The notes beneath the pieces were generated by a model. That model was not told where the DNA came from. It was given only the letters and a program-made list of their open reading frames with translations, and did no database searches. A stretch of DNA of 64,000 nt, taken from NCBI RefSeq assembly GCF_012999535.1, contig NZ_JABBWV010000008.1:219952-283951 (forward strand), given 5' to 3'. Source of the stretch: Microbispora sp. H11081 (GTDB lineage: Bacteria > Actinomycetota > Actinomycetes > Streptosporangiales > Streptosporangiaceae). Of this stretch, positions 46,006-53,946 are shown piece by piece (the first letter of the stretch is position 1; every line of letters starts with the position of its first letter). Position numbers and translations under genes: made by a program.

Positions 46006-46599
46006 TCAGCCCGGACGGCGGCGGAGCAGCGCCCCGGGGTCGACCGTCACCCGGAACGGCTCGTCGAGCGTCACCGGCTCACCCACCCGCACGTCGTGAC
46101 GCTGGCGATACTCCCCCGCGGCGAGTTCGAAGACGAGGAGGCGCGGCTCCGGCTGATCGAGGCGGACCACCCAGTAGAAGGGGATGCCGATGCTCGCGTA
46201 GACCTGACGCTTGGTGATCATGTCACGGGTGATCGCGTCCTTGCCGGTGATCTCGGTGACGATCAGGATGTCGTGCCCCTTGAGCAGGTCGTAGCCGCCC
46301 TCGGCCAGCTTGCCCGGCACGGTGACCAGATCGGGACTGCGGTAGCCGGACAACGGGCCCGGGACGTCGACGTCGACCGGCCCGATGGTGATCAGATCCA
46401 GCCCGGCGTCCTCGGCCGCGTCATTCAGCAGGCGCATGAGCCGGTTGGCGACGTACTGGTGCTCGGGTGCGGGGGAGTTCTTGACGAGGAGGTTTCCGTC
46501 CTCGATCTCGTACCGGAATCCTTCCGGCAGGTCGCGCGTGTCGTCCCGGGTCCACGGGCGCGCGGTCCCGTGCCGGCCGAACTCGATTGTCACGCTCAT
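46006..46599 (-). CDS. Uma2 family (DUF820) restriction-endonuclease-fold protein
   Basis: 197 residues from ATG 46599. The PD-(D/E)xK nuclease-like core is seen as RSPDLVTVPG (Asp), ILIVTEITGKD (Glu) and MITKRQVYASIGIPFYWVV (Lys region). The N-terminal GFRYEIEDGNLLVKNSPAPEHQYVANRL is family-typical. The role of Uma2 proteins is poorly known; they are common, often multicopy, in actinobacteria and cyanobacteria. It sits between the response regulator and its kinase, in the same orientation, with small gaps on both sides. Confidence 0.85.
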   Translation of the reverse strand: MSVTIEFGRHGTARPWTRDDTRDLPEGFRYEIEDGNLLVKNSPAPEHQYVANRLMRLLNDAAEDAGLDLITIGPVDVDVPGPLSGYRSPDLVTVPGKLAEGGYDLLKGHDILIVTEITGKDAITRDMITKRQVYASIGIPFYWVVRLDQPEPRLLVFELAAGEYRQRHDVRVGEPVTLDEPFRVTVDPGALLRRRPG

Positions 46600-46710
46600 C
46601 AGCCTGGAACCTCCGAGCAAGGGGCGGCCCGACCAGTGCGAACACTAACAGTAACGAGAAGGATACGCACAGCTCTTCGAATCGCCAGGAGTAGAGCGGA
46701 CGATCCCCGG

Positions 46711-47889
46711 TCAGGTCTGGACGCTGGGGTGATACTTGGGAATCCGTACGGCGACCTTGGTGCCTGCACCCTCGCCCGTCTCCACCACGAGGCCGTACTC
46801 GTCGCCGTAGACCTGGCGCAGCCGCTCGTCCACGTTGGCCACGCCGATGCCGCCCGCGCCCGAGCGGTCCTCCCCCGCCAGCACCCGCCGCAGCCGTTCC
46901 GGGTCCATGCCGACACCGTCGTCCTCGACGGTGATGACGCACTCCGCGCCCGCGTCCTCGGCGACGATCGTGATCCGCCCCACGCCCGGCTTGGCCTCTA
47001 GGCCGTGCCGTACGGCGTTCTCCACGAGCGGCTGCAGGCACAGGAACGGCACGGCCACCGGCAGCACCTCGGGCGCGATGCGCAGCGTGACCTGGAGCTG
47101 GTCGCCGAACCTGGCCCGCTCCAGGGTGAGGTAGCGGTCGATCGAGCGCAGCTCCTCGGCCAGGGTGGTGAAGTCGCCGTGCCGCCGGAAGGAGTAGCGG
47201 GTGAAGTCGGCGAACTCCAGCAGCAGCTCCCTGGCCTGCTCCGGGTCGGTGCGGACGAACGACGCGATGGTGGTCAGCGAGTTGTAGATGAAGTGGGGCG
47301 AGATCTGCGCCCGCAGGGCCCGGACCTCCGCCTCCATCAGCATGGTGCGGGAGCGGTCGAGCTCGGCCAGCTCCAGCTGGGAGTCCACCCACCGAGCGAC
47401 CTCCTGCGCCGCCCGCACGAGCCCGGCCGAGGCGTGGTCGCCGTACGCCGCGAGCGAGCCGACGACGCGGTCGTCGGTGGTGAGCGGGACGACGACGGCC
47501 TGCCTGACCGGGCATTCCGGCCGGGCGCAGTCGAGCGCGAGCACCTGGGTGCGGCCGTCCTTCAGCGTCTCCGCGGCGTACTCGAAGGCGTCGGCCGCGT
47601 GGTGGTCGCCCGCCCCGTCGTAGACGAGCAGTTCCTCGACGCTGGTGACGGCGATGGCCGGGGAGCCGAGCAGCTCGCGCAGGTGCCGCGACGCCTTGAG
47701 CGCCCCGGCCTGGGTGAGCCCGGCGCGCAGCGGCGGCGCGGCCAGCGACGCGGTGTGCAGCGTCTCGAAGGTCGCCCGCTCGGCGGGGCTGCTGCCGAGG
47801 TCGCGCCGGCCGCGCAGCACCCGCCACAGCACGACGGCCGGCACGGCGACGAGGACGGCGACGACGAGCGCGGTGACGACCGGTTCCAC
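46711..47889 (-). CDS. LytS-like sensor histidine kinase with GAF-like domain
   Basis: 392 residues from GTG 47889. One N-terminal membrane helix (about 4-22) anchors a GAF-like sensor domain (about 40-165), then the His_kinase domain with LRAQISPHFIYNSLTTIASF (about 190-210; His in SPHF) and an ATPase domain with LVENAVRHGLE and EDDGVGMD and GGIGVANVDERL. It lacks the multi-helix 5TM domain of classical LytS. It probably phosphorylates the LytTR regulator two genes downstream. The frame is open further upstream but that part is non-coding in character. Confidence 0.9.
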   Translation of the reverse strand: MEPVVTALVVAVLVAVPAVVLWRVLRGRRDLGSSPAERATFETLHTASLAAPPLRAGLTQAGALKASRHLRELLGSPAIAVTSVEELLVYDGAGDHHAADAFEYAAETLKDGRTQVLALDCARPECPVRQAVVVPLTTDDRVVGSLAAYGDHASAGLVRAAQEVARWVDSQLELAELDRSRTMLMEAEVRALRAQISPHFIYNSLTTIASFVRTDPEQARELLLEFADFTRYSFRRHGDFTTLAEELRSIDRYLTLERARFGDQLQVTLRIAPEVLPVAVPFLCLQPLVENAVRHGLEAKPGVGRITIVAEDAGAECVITVEDDGVGMDPERLRRVLAGEDRSGAGGIGVANVDERLRQVYGDEYGLVVETGEGAGTKVAVRIPKYHPSVQT

Positions 47890-47999
47890 GCCGCCGGAGC
47901 CTACCTTCCGCCCGCCCCTCGCCCGCTCACGCGGCGGTGAACGGTCGTCATCGCGCGCCGGAACGCCCGGACGGGCGCGTCGCAGCCCTTTCAGGCTTA

Positions 48000-48902
48000 T
48001 CAGGCAGGTGTCCGGTGGGCGAACGCGGCGACGGCCTCGCCCAACACGCGACCCGCGTCCTCCTGCAGGAAGTGACCGGCCCCGGCGATGACGGGATGGT
48101 CGAGCCCGGCCGCGCCGCGCATGGTCCTCTTCAGGATCGGCGCCATGCCGCCGGTGATGGGGTCGCGGTCGGAGAACGCGACGAGGAACGGCAGGTCGAG
48201 GCGGGTGAGCGTCTCCCACGCGGCGCGGTTGGCGGGGGCGGCCGGGTCGCCGGGCGTGATCGGCACCAGGCCCGGCATCGCCCGCGGCCCCGCCTTGAAC
48301 TCCTCCGAGGGGAACGGCGCGTCGTAGGCCCGCCGTACGGGCTCGGGCAGTTCGGTGACGCAGCCGGACTGGACGAACCTGGCGACGTCGAGCACGGGCG
48401 CCTTCTCGACGGCCTCCCTGAAGCGGTGCCACACCTCGGGCATGGGGATGTCACCGGTCGGCAGGCCGGTGTTGGCGGCGACGACCCGGGCGAACCGGTC
48501 CGGATGCTCGGCGACGAGCCGCAGCCCGATCAGCCCGCCCCAGTCCTGGCCCACCAGCGTCACGCGCCGGAGGTCGAGCGCGTCGAAGGCGAACGACCGC
48601 ACCCACTCCACGTGCCGGGCGTACGTGTGGTCCTCCGGGCGGGACGGCTTGTCGGAGCGGCCGAAGCCCACCAGGTCGGGGGCGACCGCCCGGCAGCCCG
48701 CATCGGCCAGCACGGCCATGACGTGCCGGTAGAGGAACGACCAGCTCGGCTCGCCGTGCAGCAGCAGCACCGGCGGGCCGTCCGCGGGACCCGCCTCGAC
48801 GTACGCCATCCGCGCGCCGCCGGTCACCGCGGCGTAGCGGGGTTCGAAGGGGAAGCCGGGCAGCTCGGCGAAGCGCTCGTCAGGGGTCCGTAGGAAGTCC
48901 AC
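48000..48902 (-). CDS. haloalkane dehalogenase (DhmA-like)
   Basis: 300 residues, alpha/beta hydrolase. LLLHGEPSWSFLYRHV (about 46-61) gives the halide-binding Trp region, the nucleophile Asp lies in TLVGQDWGGLIG (about 119), and the catalytic His in IAGAGHFLQEDAG (about 275). FSDRDPITG carries a candidate acid residue. These match haloalkane dehalogenases, which hydrolyse carbon-halogen bonds without cofactor. GTG start in an AT-richer promoter region. It lies upstream of the LytS kinase on the same strand. Confidence 0.9.
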   Translation of the reverse strand: MDFLRTPDERFAELPGFPFEPRYAAVTGGARMAYVEAGPADGPPVLLLHGEPSWSFLYRHVMAVLADAGCRAVAPDLVGFGRSDKPSRPEDHTYARHVEWVRSFAFDALDLRRVTLVGQDWGGLIGLRLVAEHPDRFARVVAANTGLPTGDIPMPEVWHRFREAVEKAPVLDVARFVQSGCVTELPEPVRRAYDAPFPSEEFKAGPRAMPGLVPITPGDPAAPANRAAWETLTRLDLPFLVAFSDRDPITGGMAPILKRTMRGAAGLDHPVIAGAGHFLQEDAGRVLGEAVAAFAHRTPA

Positions 48903-48978
48903 AGGCTGACACCTTTACAACGTAGATTCATAACTCGAAGGTCGGGTGCGGACGTGCCGGATCCCGGCGGGAGGCGGC

Positions 48979-49422
48979 CTACGCGTCCGGCCGCAGGGCC
49001 TGGGAGTCGAGCGCTTCGCGGATGCGGGCGGCGTAGTCCTCCATCTCGGCGTCGCCGTCGTACTTGACCCGGGGCCAGAAGAAGCCGCGCAGGCCGTCCT
49101 TGCGGTTGCGCGGCACGACGTGGACGTGCAGGTGGGGCACGCTCTGACTGATCCGGTTGTTCATCGCGACGAACGTGCCGGCCGCGCCGGTGCCCGCCTC
49201 GACCGCCCGCGTGACGGCCTGGACCCGGCCGAAGAACGGCCCGACCGATTCCGCCGGCAGGTCCGGCAGGGTCTCGGCGTGGCCGCGCGGGACGACGAGC
49301 ACGTGTCCCTTGAACACCGGCCGGACGTCGAGGAAGGCCGCCGCGACCTCGTCGTCCAGCACCACGTGGGCGGGGCGCTCCCCCGCCGCGATCTCACAGA
49401 ACAGGCAGCCGTCCACGGTCAC
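48979..49422 (-). CDS. HIT family hydrolase
   Basis: 147 residues. CLFCEIAAGERPAHVV at the start has the two Cys of a zinc site seen in many HIT proteins. The histidine triad is PHLHVHVVPR (about 100-109). Members hydrolyse nucleotide phosphoramidates or dinucleoside polyphosphates. Its GTG overlaps the acyl-CoA dehydrogenase stop by 4 bp, so it is the last gene of the maoC-ACAD-HIT operon. Confidence 0.92.
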   Translation of the reverse strand: MTVDGCLFCEIAAGERPAHVVLDDEVAAAFLDVRPVFKGHVLVVPRGHAETLPDLPAESVGPFFGRVQAVTRAVEAGTGAAGTFVAMNNRISQSVPHLHVHVVPRNRKDGLRGFFWPRVKYDGDAEMEDYAARIREALDSQALRPDA

Positions 49423-50579
49423 CAGCCCAGTGTGGCGTCGCCCTCGACGAGAGCCCTGGCGATGATCAGCCGCTGCACGTCGTTGGTGCCCTCGCCGATC
49501 GCCATGAGCGGCGCGTCCCGGTAGAGGCGCTCGACCACGAACTCCTGCGAGTAGCCGTACCCGCCGTGGATCCGCATCGCCTCCATCGTCGCCCGCAGCG
49601 CCACCTCCGAGGCGAAGTACTTCGCCATCGCGGCCTCGCTGCGCACCGGCCCCGCCTCCGACCTCGTCGCCGCCCAGTACGTCATGAGCCTGGCCGCCTG
49701 GATCTCGGTCGCCATGTCGGCCAGTTTCAGCTGGATCGCCTGGAACCCCGCGATCGGCTGCCCGAACGCGTGCCGTTCACGGGCGTAGTTCAGCGCCGCC
49801 TCGTAGGCGCACTGGGCCACGCCGACGGCCCGGGCGGCGATGTTAAGGCGGCCGAGTTCGAGCGCCGAAAGCACCTGCTGCATGCCGCGGCCCTCCACGC
49901 CGCCGAGCAGCCGGGACGCCGGCACGCGCACGCCGTCGAGGACGACCTCGCACGTCTCCGTGCCCTTGTAGCCCAGCTTGGGCAGGTCACGGCTGATGGT
50001 CAGTCCCTCGCTGCCGGCGTCCACCAGCAGCACCGACATCCCGCGGTGGGCGGGCGTCTCGGCCGAGGTCTTCACCAGGACGGGCAGCGGGTCGGCGTGC
50101 CGCGCGTTGGTGATCCACGTCTTGGTCCCGGTGACGACGTAGTGGTCGCCGTCGCGGACCGCCCGGGTGGCGATGCCCTGCAGGTCGGTGCCCGCGCCCG
50201 GCTCGGTCAGCGCGATCCCGGTGCGGCGCGCTCCCGTCGCGAGATCGGGCAGGTAGTGGCCGCGCTGCTCCTCGGTGCCGTACTTGGCGATCATCCAGGC
50301 GGACAGCGAGTGGGAGCCGAGCACCCCCGCCACACCCATCCAGCCCCTGGCGATCTCCTCGAACACGAGGGCGAACGACACCCGGTCGAGGTCCAGCCCG
50401 CCGTACTCCTCCGGGATCGTGATGCCGAACAGCCCCAGTTGCCCGAACCGCTCGACGATCTCCGCCGGGTAGCGGCCGGTGCGCTCCCACTCCGGCGCGA
50501 CGGGGACGATCTCCTTGTCCACGAACTCCCGCAGCGTCCGCCGGAACAGCCGCTGGTCCTCGTTCAGTTCGAAGTCCAT
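49419..50579 (-). CDS. acyl-CoA dehydrogenase
   Basis: 386 residues, the standard ACAD length. N-terminal helical domain; the FAD-contact segment GIALTEPGAGTDLQGIATRA; the beta domain with KTWITNARHADPLPVLV; the C-terminal helical domain with LGRLNIAARAVGVAQCAYEAAL and HGGYGYSQEFVVERLYRDAP, where the Glu of SQE is a candidate catalytic base. It oxidises an acyl-CoA to the enoyl-CoA. It overlaps the MaoC gene by TGATG and the HIT gene by 4 bp. Confidence 0.93.
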   Translation of the reverse strand: MDFELNEDQRLFRRTLREFVDKEIVPVAPEWERTGRYPAEIVERFGQLGLFGITIPEEYGGLDLDRVSFALVFEEIARGWMGVAGVLGSHSLSAWMIAKYGTEEQRGHYLPDLATGARRTGIALTEPGAGTDLQGIATRAVRDGDHYVVTGTKTWITNARHADPLPVLVKTSAETPAHRGMSVLLVDAGSEGLTISRDLPKLGYKGTETCEVVLDGVRVPASRLLGGVEGRGMQQVLSALELGRLNIAARAVGVAQCAYEAALNYARERHAFGQPIAGFQAIQLKLADMATEIQAARLMTYWAATRSEAGPVRSEAAMAKYFASEVALRATMEAMRIHGGYGYSQEFVVERLYRDAPLMAIGEGTNDVQRLIIARALVEGDATLGW

Positions 50580-51097
50580 CAGACCTCCATCGGGCCGGTC
50601 TTGGCGCGCGGGAAGTAGCCCTTGTCGTGCGGCGCGTCCCGCTTGTAGACCATCACCGCGCGCCGCCAGGACATCACCTCGTCGCCGTCCTGGTTCAGCC
50701 CCCGGGTCCGGCAGGTGACGACGCCGGCGTACGGCCGGGACTTCGACTCGCGCTTGTCCACCACCATCGACTCGGCGTAGAGCGTGTCGCCCACGAAGAC
50801 CGGATGGGTCAGCCGGATCTCCTCCCAGCCGAGGTTCATCATGGCCGTCTGGCTGACGTCGATGACCGACAGCCCGAGCACGATCGCCACCGAGAGCCCC
50901 GAGTTCACGATGATCTTCCCGGCCGGGGACCCGGCGGCGAAGTGCGCGTTGAAGTGGTTCTGGTTGGTGTTCATCGTCAGCAGCGTGAACCAGGTGTTGT
51001 CGGCCTCGCTGATCGTGCGGCCGAGCGGGTGCTGGTAGACGTCGCCGACCACGAAGTCCTCGTAGTAACGCCCGATGCGGGCTTCATGGACCGTCAC
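50579..51097 (-). CDS. MaoC family dehydratase (enoyl-CoA hydratase-like)
   Basis: 172 residues, a single hot-dog domain. The hydratase 2 motif region is TLLTMNTNQNHFNAHFAAGSPAGKIIVNSGL with the catalytic Asx/His pair; NLGWEEIRLTHPVFVGDTLYAES follows. It resembles mesaconyl-CoA hydratase/MaoC proteins. It would hydrate the product of the downstream dehydrogenase. The GTG start is directly preceded by a -10-like TAGTAT within a perfect palindrome, so the operon appears leaderless and repressor-controlled. Confidence 0.9.
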   Translation of the reverse strand: MTVHEARIGRYYEDFVVGDVYQHPLGRTISEADNTWFTLLTMNTNQNHFNAHFAAGSPAGKIIVNSGLSVAIVLGLSVIDVSQTAMMNLGWEEIRLTHPVFVGDTLYAESMVVDKRESKSRPYAGVVTCRTRGLNQDGDEVMSWRRAVMVYKRDAPHDKGYFPRAKTGPMEV

Positions 51098-51098
51098 A

Positions 51099-51115
51099 CC
51101 AGAATACTATTCTGG
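51099..51115. promoter_or_regulatory. 17-bp perfect palindromic operator at the maoC operon start
   Basis: CCAGAATACTATTCTGG has 8-bp perfect arms around one central base. On the minus strand it contains TAGTAT (51109-51104), 6 nt before the GTG at 51097. A TetR-type repressor of acyl-CoA genes is the likely binder. Confidence 0.65.
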
Positions 51116-51132
51116 ATCTTCCCGCCGGAGCC

Positions 51133-52107
51133 TCATCTACGGGCGGGAGCCTCGTCCAGGCCTGCCTCGGGTTCGGGGTCCTTCGGGGGATCGCGGGGGT
51201 CGACGTACGGCTCCGCGGGGGACTCACCATCCGCGATCTTGCGGCCGCGCTGGAGTTCGGCGTCGAGTTCGGCGCCGACGAGGATGACGATGTTCGACAG
51301 CCACAGCCAGACGAGGAAGACGACCACGGCCGCGAGCGTGCCGTACGTCTTGTTGTAGGAGCCGAACCGCGCGACGTACAGCCCGAAACCGGCGGACACC
51401 ACCACCCAGGCCACGACGGCGAAGACGCTGCCGGGGCTCAGCCACCGCACGCCGGGGTGGCGGACGTTGGGCGCGGCGTAGTAGAGCAGCGTGATCATGC
51501 CCGCCGCGAGCAGCACGAGTACCGGCCACTTCACGACGCCCCAGACCGTGACCGCCGTCGGCCCGAGGCCGATCACGTTTCCGGCGATCTCGGCGAGGCG
51601 TCCGGTGAAGGTGACGGCGATGGCGGAGGCCGCCATGAGGATCACCAGCAGGAGCGTCAGCCCCACCCTGAGTGGCGTCACCTTCCAGAACGGACGGCCC
51701 TCGCGGATGTCGAAGATCGCGTTGGTCGCCCGGATGAACGCGCCCATGTAGCCGGAGGCCGCCCACAGCGCGAGCAGCAGACCGGTGATCGCGAACACCC
51801 CAGCGGTGCCCTCGTGCTGCTGGACGTTGGCGAGGCCGGTCCGCAGCATCTCCTGGACCGGCCCCGGCGTCAGCGACTTGATGTTCCCGAGCAGCGGATC
51901 CGTGGCGCTCTGGCCCAGCAGGCCCAGTATCGACACCAGCACGATCAGCCCGGGGAAGATCGAGAGGACGGCGTAGTACGTCAGCGAGGCCGCCCAATCG
52001 GGAACGTTGTCCTCCTTGAACTCCTTGGCCGTGCGTTTGACGACTCCGATCCAGTCGCGACGCGACAGCCTTTCGAGCGGCCCCTGCTCGTCCTCGGGGT
52101 CGGTCAT
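51133..52107 (-). CDS. YihY/BrkB family membrane protein
   Basis: 324 residues with about six membrane helices. The N-terminal WAASLTYYAVLSIFPGLIVLVSILGLLG and the LLLALWAASGYMGAFIRATNAIFD region are typical of the YihY/BrkB family, once taken for RNase BN. The function is unsettled; roles in envelope or lipid transport have been suggested. The C-terminal 40 residues are acidic and Pro-rich. It overlaps the DUF3618 gene by ATGA and is the last gene of the operon. Confidence 0.9.
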   Translation of the reverse strand: MTDPEDEQGPLERLSRRDWIGVVKRTAKEFKEDNVPDWAASLTYYAVLSIFPGLIVLVSILGLLGQSATDPLLGNIKSLTPGPVQEMLRTGLANVQQHEGTAGVFAITGLLLALWAASGYMGAFIRATNAIFDIREGRPFWKVTPLRVGLTLLLVILMAASAIAVTFTGRLAEIAGNVIGLGPTAVTVWGVVKWPVLVLLAAGMITLLYYAAPNVRHPGVRWLSPGSVFAVVAWVVVSAGFGLYVARFGSYNKTYGTLAAVVVFLVWLWLSNIVILVGAELDAELQRGRKIADGESPAEPYVDPRDPPKDPEPEAGLDEAPARR

Positions 52108-53186
52108 CGGTGGGCGAACCTCCGCATGAGCGTGTGACGTGACCGCGGGAACAGCCGCCGGCCGGCGAACACGCGGGGACGGCCGGACAACAGGCCCCGC
52201 GTTCCCCTGCCGCCGAACACGGCCCTGCGGCCGGACCTGCCCGTCCCGCCGAACATGGCCTTCCGGCCGGACATGCGCGTGAGGCCCGGCAAGCGCCCGA
52301 GACCCGGCATGCCGGACAGGCGCTTGAGGCCCGGCGTGCGCTTACGGCCGGACATGCCGGTGAGGCCGGGCATGCGCGTGCGGCCCGACGCGCGAAGGCC
52401 GCCGAACGCCCCCTTCCCCGCCCGCCCGTTCCCGGTCCAGAGCCGGCCCATGCCACCGGATCTGGTCTTGGCGGTGAAGACCCGATGACCGCGCGTCGGC
52501 CTGGTCTTGGCGGTGAAGACCCGATAGCCGCCCGTCGGCCTGCCGATCGTGCCGGAGGTCTTGAATCTGCGCGTCCCCGCGCCCATCCGGCCCGCGCCGA
52601 GCCCACGGATCATCCCCTGCATGCCCTGCCCCGGCGTACGGCCCTGGCTCCGGGGGAGGCGGCGGAGCAGCAGCAACGCGGTGCCCGCGGCTCCGGCGGC
52701 GGCGATCAGCCCGGACCGGCGCCTCGCCTGCTCCCCGACCATGCCCGCGGCACCGCGCACGCGCTCCGGCGTGGCCTCGCGCATCCGGCCCGCGGCACCG
52801 CGCACCCGCTCCGGCGCGGCCTCGCGCATCCGGCCGGTGACACCGGCGACCTTGGCCCGCGCGGCGGCGGCGGTCGCGTGCACGCGCTCCTGCGCCCGCG
52901 CCTTCACGTCGGCCTTGGCGGCCAGCGCCTCGATGGTGTCGCCGAGGTGATCGCGGGTCCTCTCGATCTCCTGGCGGACCTCGGCGATCTCGTCGTGCCC
53001 CTTCTTCTCCGCGCCCTCGCGCCTGGTCCCGGTGTCCCGGGCCGCGGCGACGGGCTCGGGGCCGGGCCGCGACTGCCGCACGGCGTTCAGCGACTCCGGC
53101 TCGGTGACCGGCTCGGACACGTCCTGTCTGTGCACACCCACGGCGCCGGCGTTAGGCCGGGCCGCTCCGGGTTCGGTCTCGGTCAT
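52104..53186 (-). CDS. DUF3618 protein with tandem repeats and a basic, acid-free C-terminal tail
   Basis: 360 residues. DUF3618 core at about 64-100 (IAEVRQEIERTRDHLGDTIE, then AKADVKARAQERV). Residues 119-148 carry two copies of a 15-residue RMREAxPERVRGAAG repeat. A membrane helix is likely at 159-174. From residue 153 to the end (208 residues) there is no Asp or Glu but about 49 Arg/Lys, including a 13-residue duplicated VFTAKTR unit and degenerate GRK/MPGL repeats. The tail may bind an anionic polymer. It overlaps both neighbours by 4 bp. Confidence 0.8.
   Translation of the reverse strand: MTETEPGAARPNAGAVGVHRQDVSEPVTEPESLNAVRQSRPGPEPVAAARDTGTRREGAEKKGHDEIAEVRQEIERTRDHLGDTIEALAAKADVKARAQERVHATAAAARAKVAGVTGRMREAAPERVRGAAGRMREATPERVRGAAGMVGEQARRRSGLIAAAGAAGTALLLLRRLPRSQGRTPGQGMQGMIRGLGAGRMGAGTRRFKTSGTIGRPTGGYRVFTAKTRPTRGHRVFTAKTRSGGMGRLWTGNGRAGKGAFGGLRASGRTRMPGLTGMSGRKRTPGLKRLSGMPGLGRLPGLTRMSGRKAMFGGTGRSGRRAVFGGRGTRGLLSGRPRVFAGRRLFPRSRHTLMRRFAHR
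52462..52539 (-). repeat. 39-bp tandem repeat, two copies, in the DUF3618 gene
   Basis: Units 52462-52500 and 52501-52539 differ at a few bases and encode a duplicated 13-residue segment around VFTAKTR. Confidence 0.85.
52746..52835 (-). repeat. 45-bp tandem repeat, two copies, in the DUF3618 gene
   Basis: Units 52746-52790 and 52791-52835 differ at only a few bases and encode a duplicated 15-residue amphipathic segment. Confidence 0.85.
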
Positions 53187-53581
53187 CTGCGCGCACTCTC
53201 CTTCATGACGTCGATGTCCGCTTTGAGGCTGCGCATCGCCTCGTCGGGAGTGGGCGGCGTCGCACGGGACACCTGCTCCTTGCCGACCAGGGCGAGCAGC
53301 CCGGCGAGCGCCAGCAGCGCGACGCCGATGATCAGGGCGCTGGCCCAGGCGGGCAGCACCAGCGCGAGGGCCAGGATCGCCGTGGCCACGAGGGCTCCCG
53401 CGCCGAAGAACGCGACGACACCCGCGGCGCCGAGCAGTCCCGCGCCCATGCCCGCGCGTCTGCCCTTGCGCGTCATCTCCAGCCGCGCCAGCCGCAGTTC
53501 GTCGCGGATCAGCCGGGAGACGTCCTCGGACAGCCGCCGGACGAGTTCGCCCGTGGACGGCGACTCCTTCTGGATGGTCAT
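53183..53581 (-). CDS. phage-holin-superfamily (actinobacterial holin-X) membrane protein
   Basis: 132 residues. An N-terminal helical part (LVRRLSEDVSRLIRDELRLARLEM) precedes two adjacent membrane helices (about 48-72 and 76-98), the layout of the Phage_holin_3_6/holin-X family. Despite the name, no other phage gene is near, and these proteins commonly pair with DUF3618 proteins in actinobacteria. It is the first gene of the holin-DUF3618-YihY operon. Confidence 0.88.
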   Translation of the reverse strand: MTIQKESPSTGELVRRLSEDVSRLIRDELRLARLEMTRKGRRAGMGAGLLGAAGVVAFFGAGALVATAILALALVLPAWASALIIGVALLALAGLLALVGKEQVSRATPPTPDEAMRSLKADIDVMKESARR

Positions 53582-53791
53582 GGCCCTTGCCTCCCTTCCA
53601 GGTTGGGGAGCGCCTACCCGCAGCCGAGGGCCCTAACCACCGGCCCCGGCGGGGTGAACCCTGGAGCCGAGACAGATGAAAGTTTCAGTTATGAATTCGT
53701 GGAAGGTCTGTCAGGGAGCGGCAAAAGGCCAGCAAGGGGCCCCGGCTCACGGGGCGGCCGGATCGCCGCGTGAGGCGTCGGCAACCTGTCA

Positions 53792-53797
53792 TTGACA
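53792..53797 (+). promoter_or_regulatory. -35 element TTGACA upstream of the GH48 gene
   Basis: A perfect TTGACA. No good -10 is found 16-18 bp downstream (around 53814-53821), but the CelR box begins at 53826, about where transcription would start. The 365-bp gap 53582-53946 holds no gene. Confidence 0.4.
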
Positions 53798-53825
53798 TAG
53801 AGGGGGCGCAATCCACACCCTGTGG

Positions 53826-53839
53826 TGGGAGCGCTCCCA
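53826..53839. promoter_or_regulatory. CelR operator, perfect 14-bp palindrome
   Basis: TGGGAGCGCTCCCA is identical to the CelR-binding sequence that controls cellulase genes in Thermobifida fusca, where cellobiose releases the LacI-family repressor. It lies 107 bp before the GH48 start. Confidence 0.9.
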
Positions 53840-53929
53840 TGTTACCGGTTCAGATTCACCTTTGCCCGCATCGGCCGTGAGATTCGCTACCTGGCATTTC
53901 TTCGCCCGATGCTCCCACCCCCAACCACG

Positions 53930-53944
53930 TTGGAGACCCTCCAA
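53930..53944 (+). promoter_or_regulatory. hairpin covering the GH48 Shine-Dalgarno
   Basis: TTGGAG (53930-53935) and CTCCAA (53939-53944) form a 6-bp stem with a 3-nt loop ending 2 nt before the ATG; the SD-like GGAG is inside the stem. Confidence 0.45.
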
Positions 53945-53946
53945 AA

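Noticed and set aside
48909..48940. ACCTT/AAGGT inverted repeat upstream of the dehalogenase gene
   Set aside because: The arms are only 5 bp and 22 bp apart, too weak to call an operator.
53183..53581. Holin-like gene as evidence of a prophage
   Set aside because: No other phage gene is present and the protein pairs with DUF3618 and YihY genes in a housekeeping-like operon.
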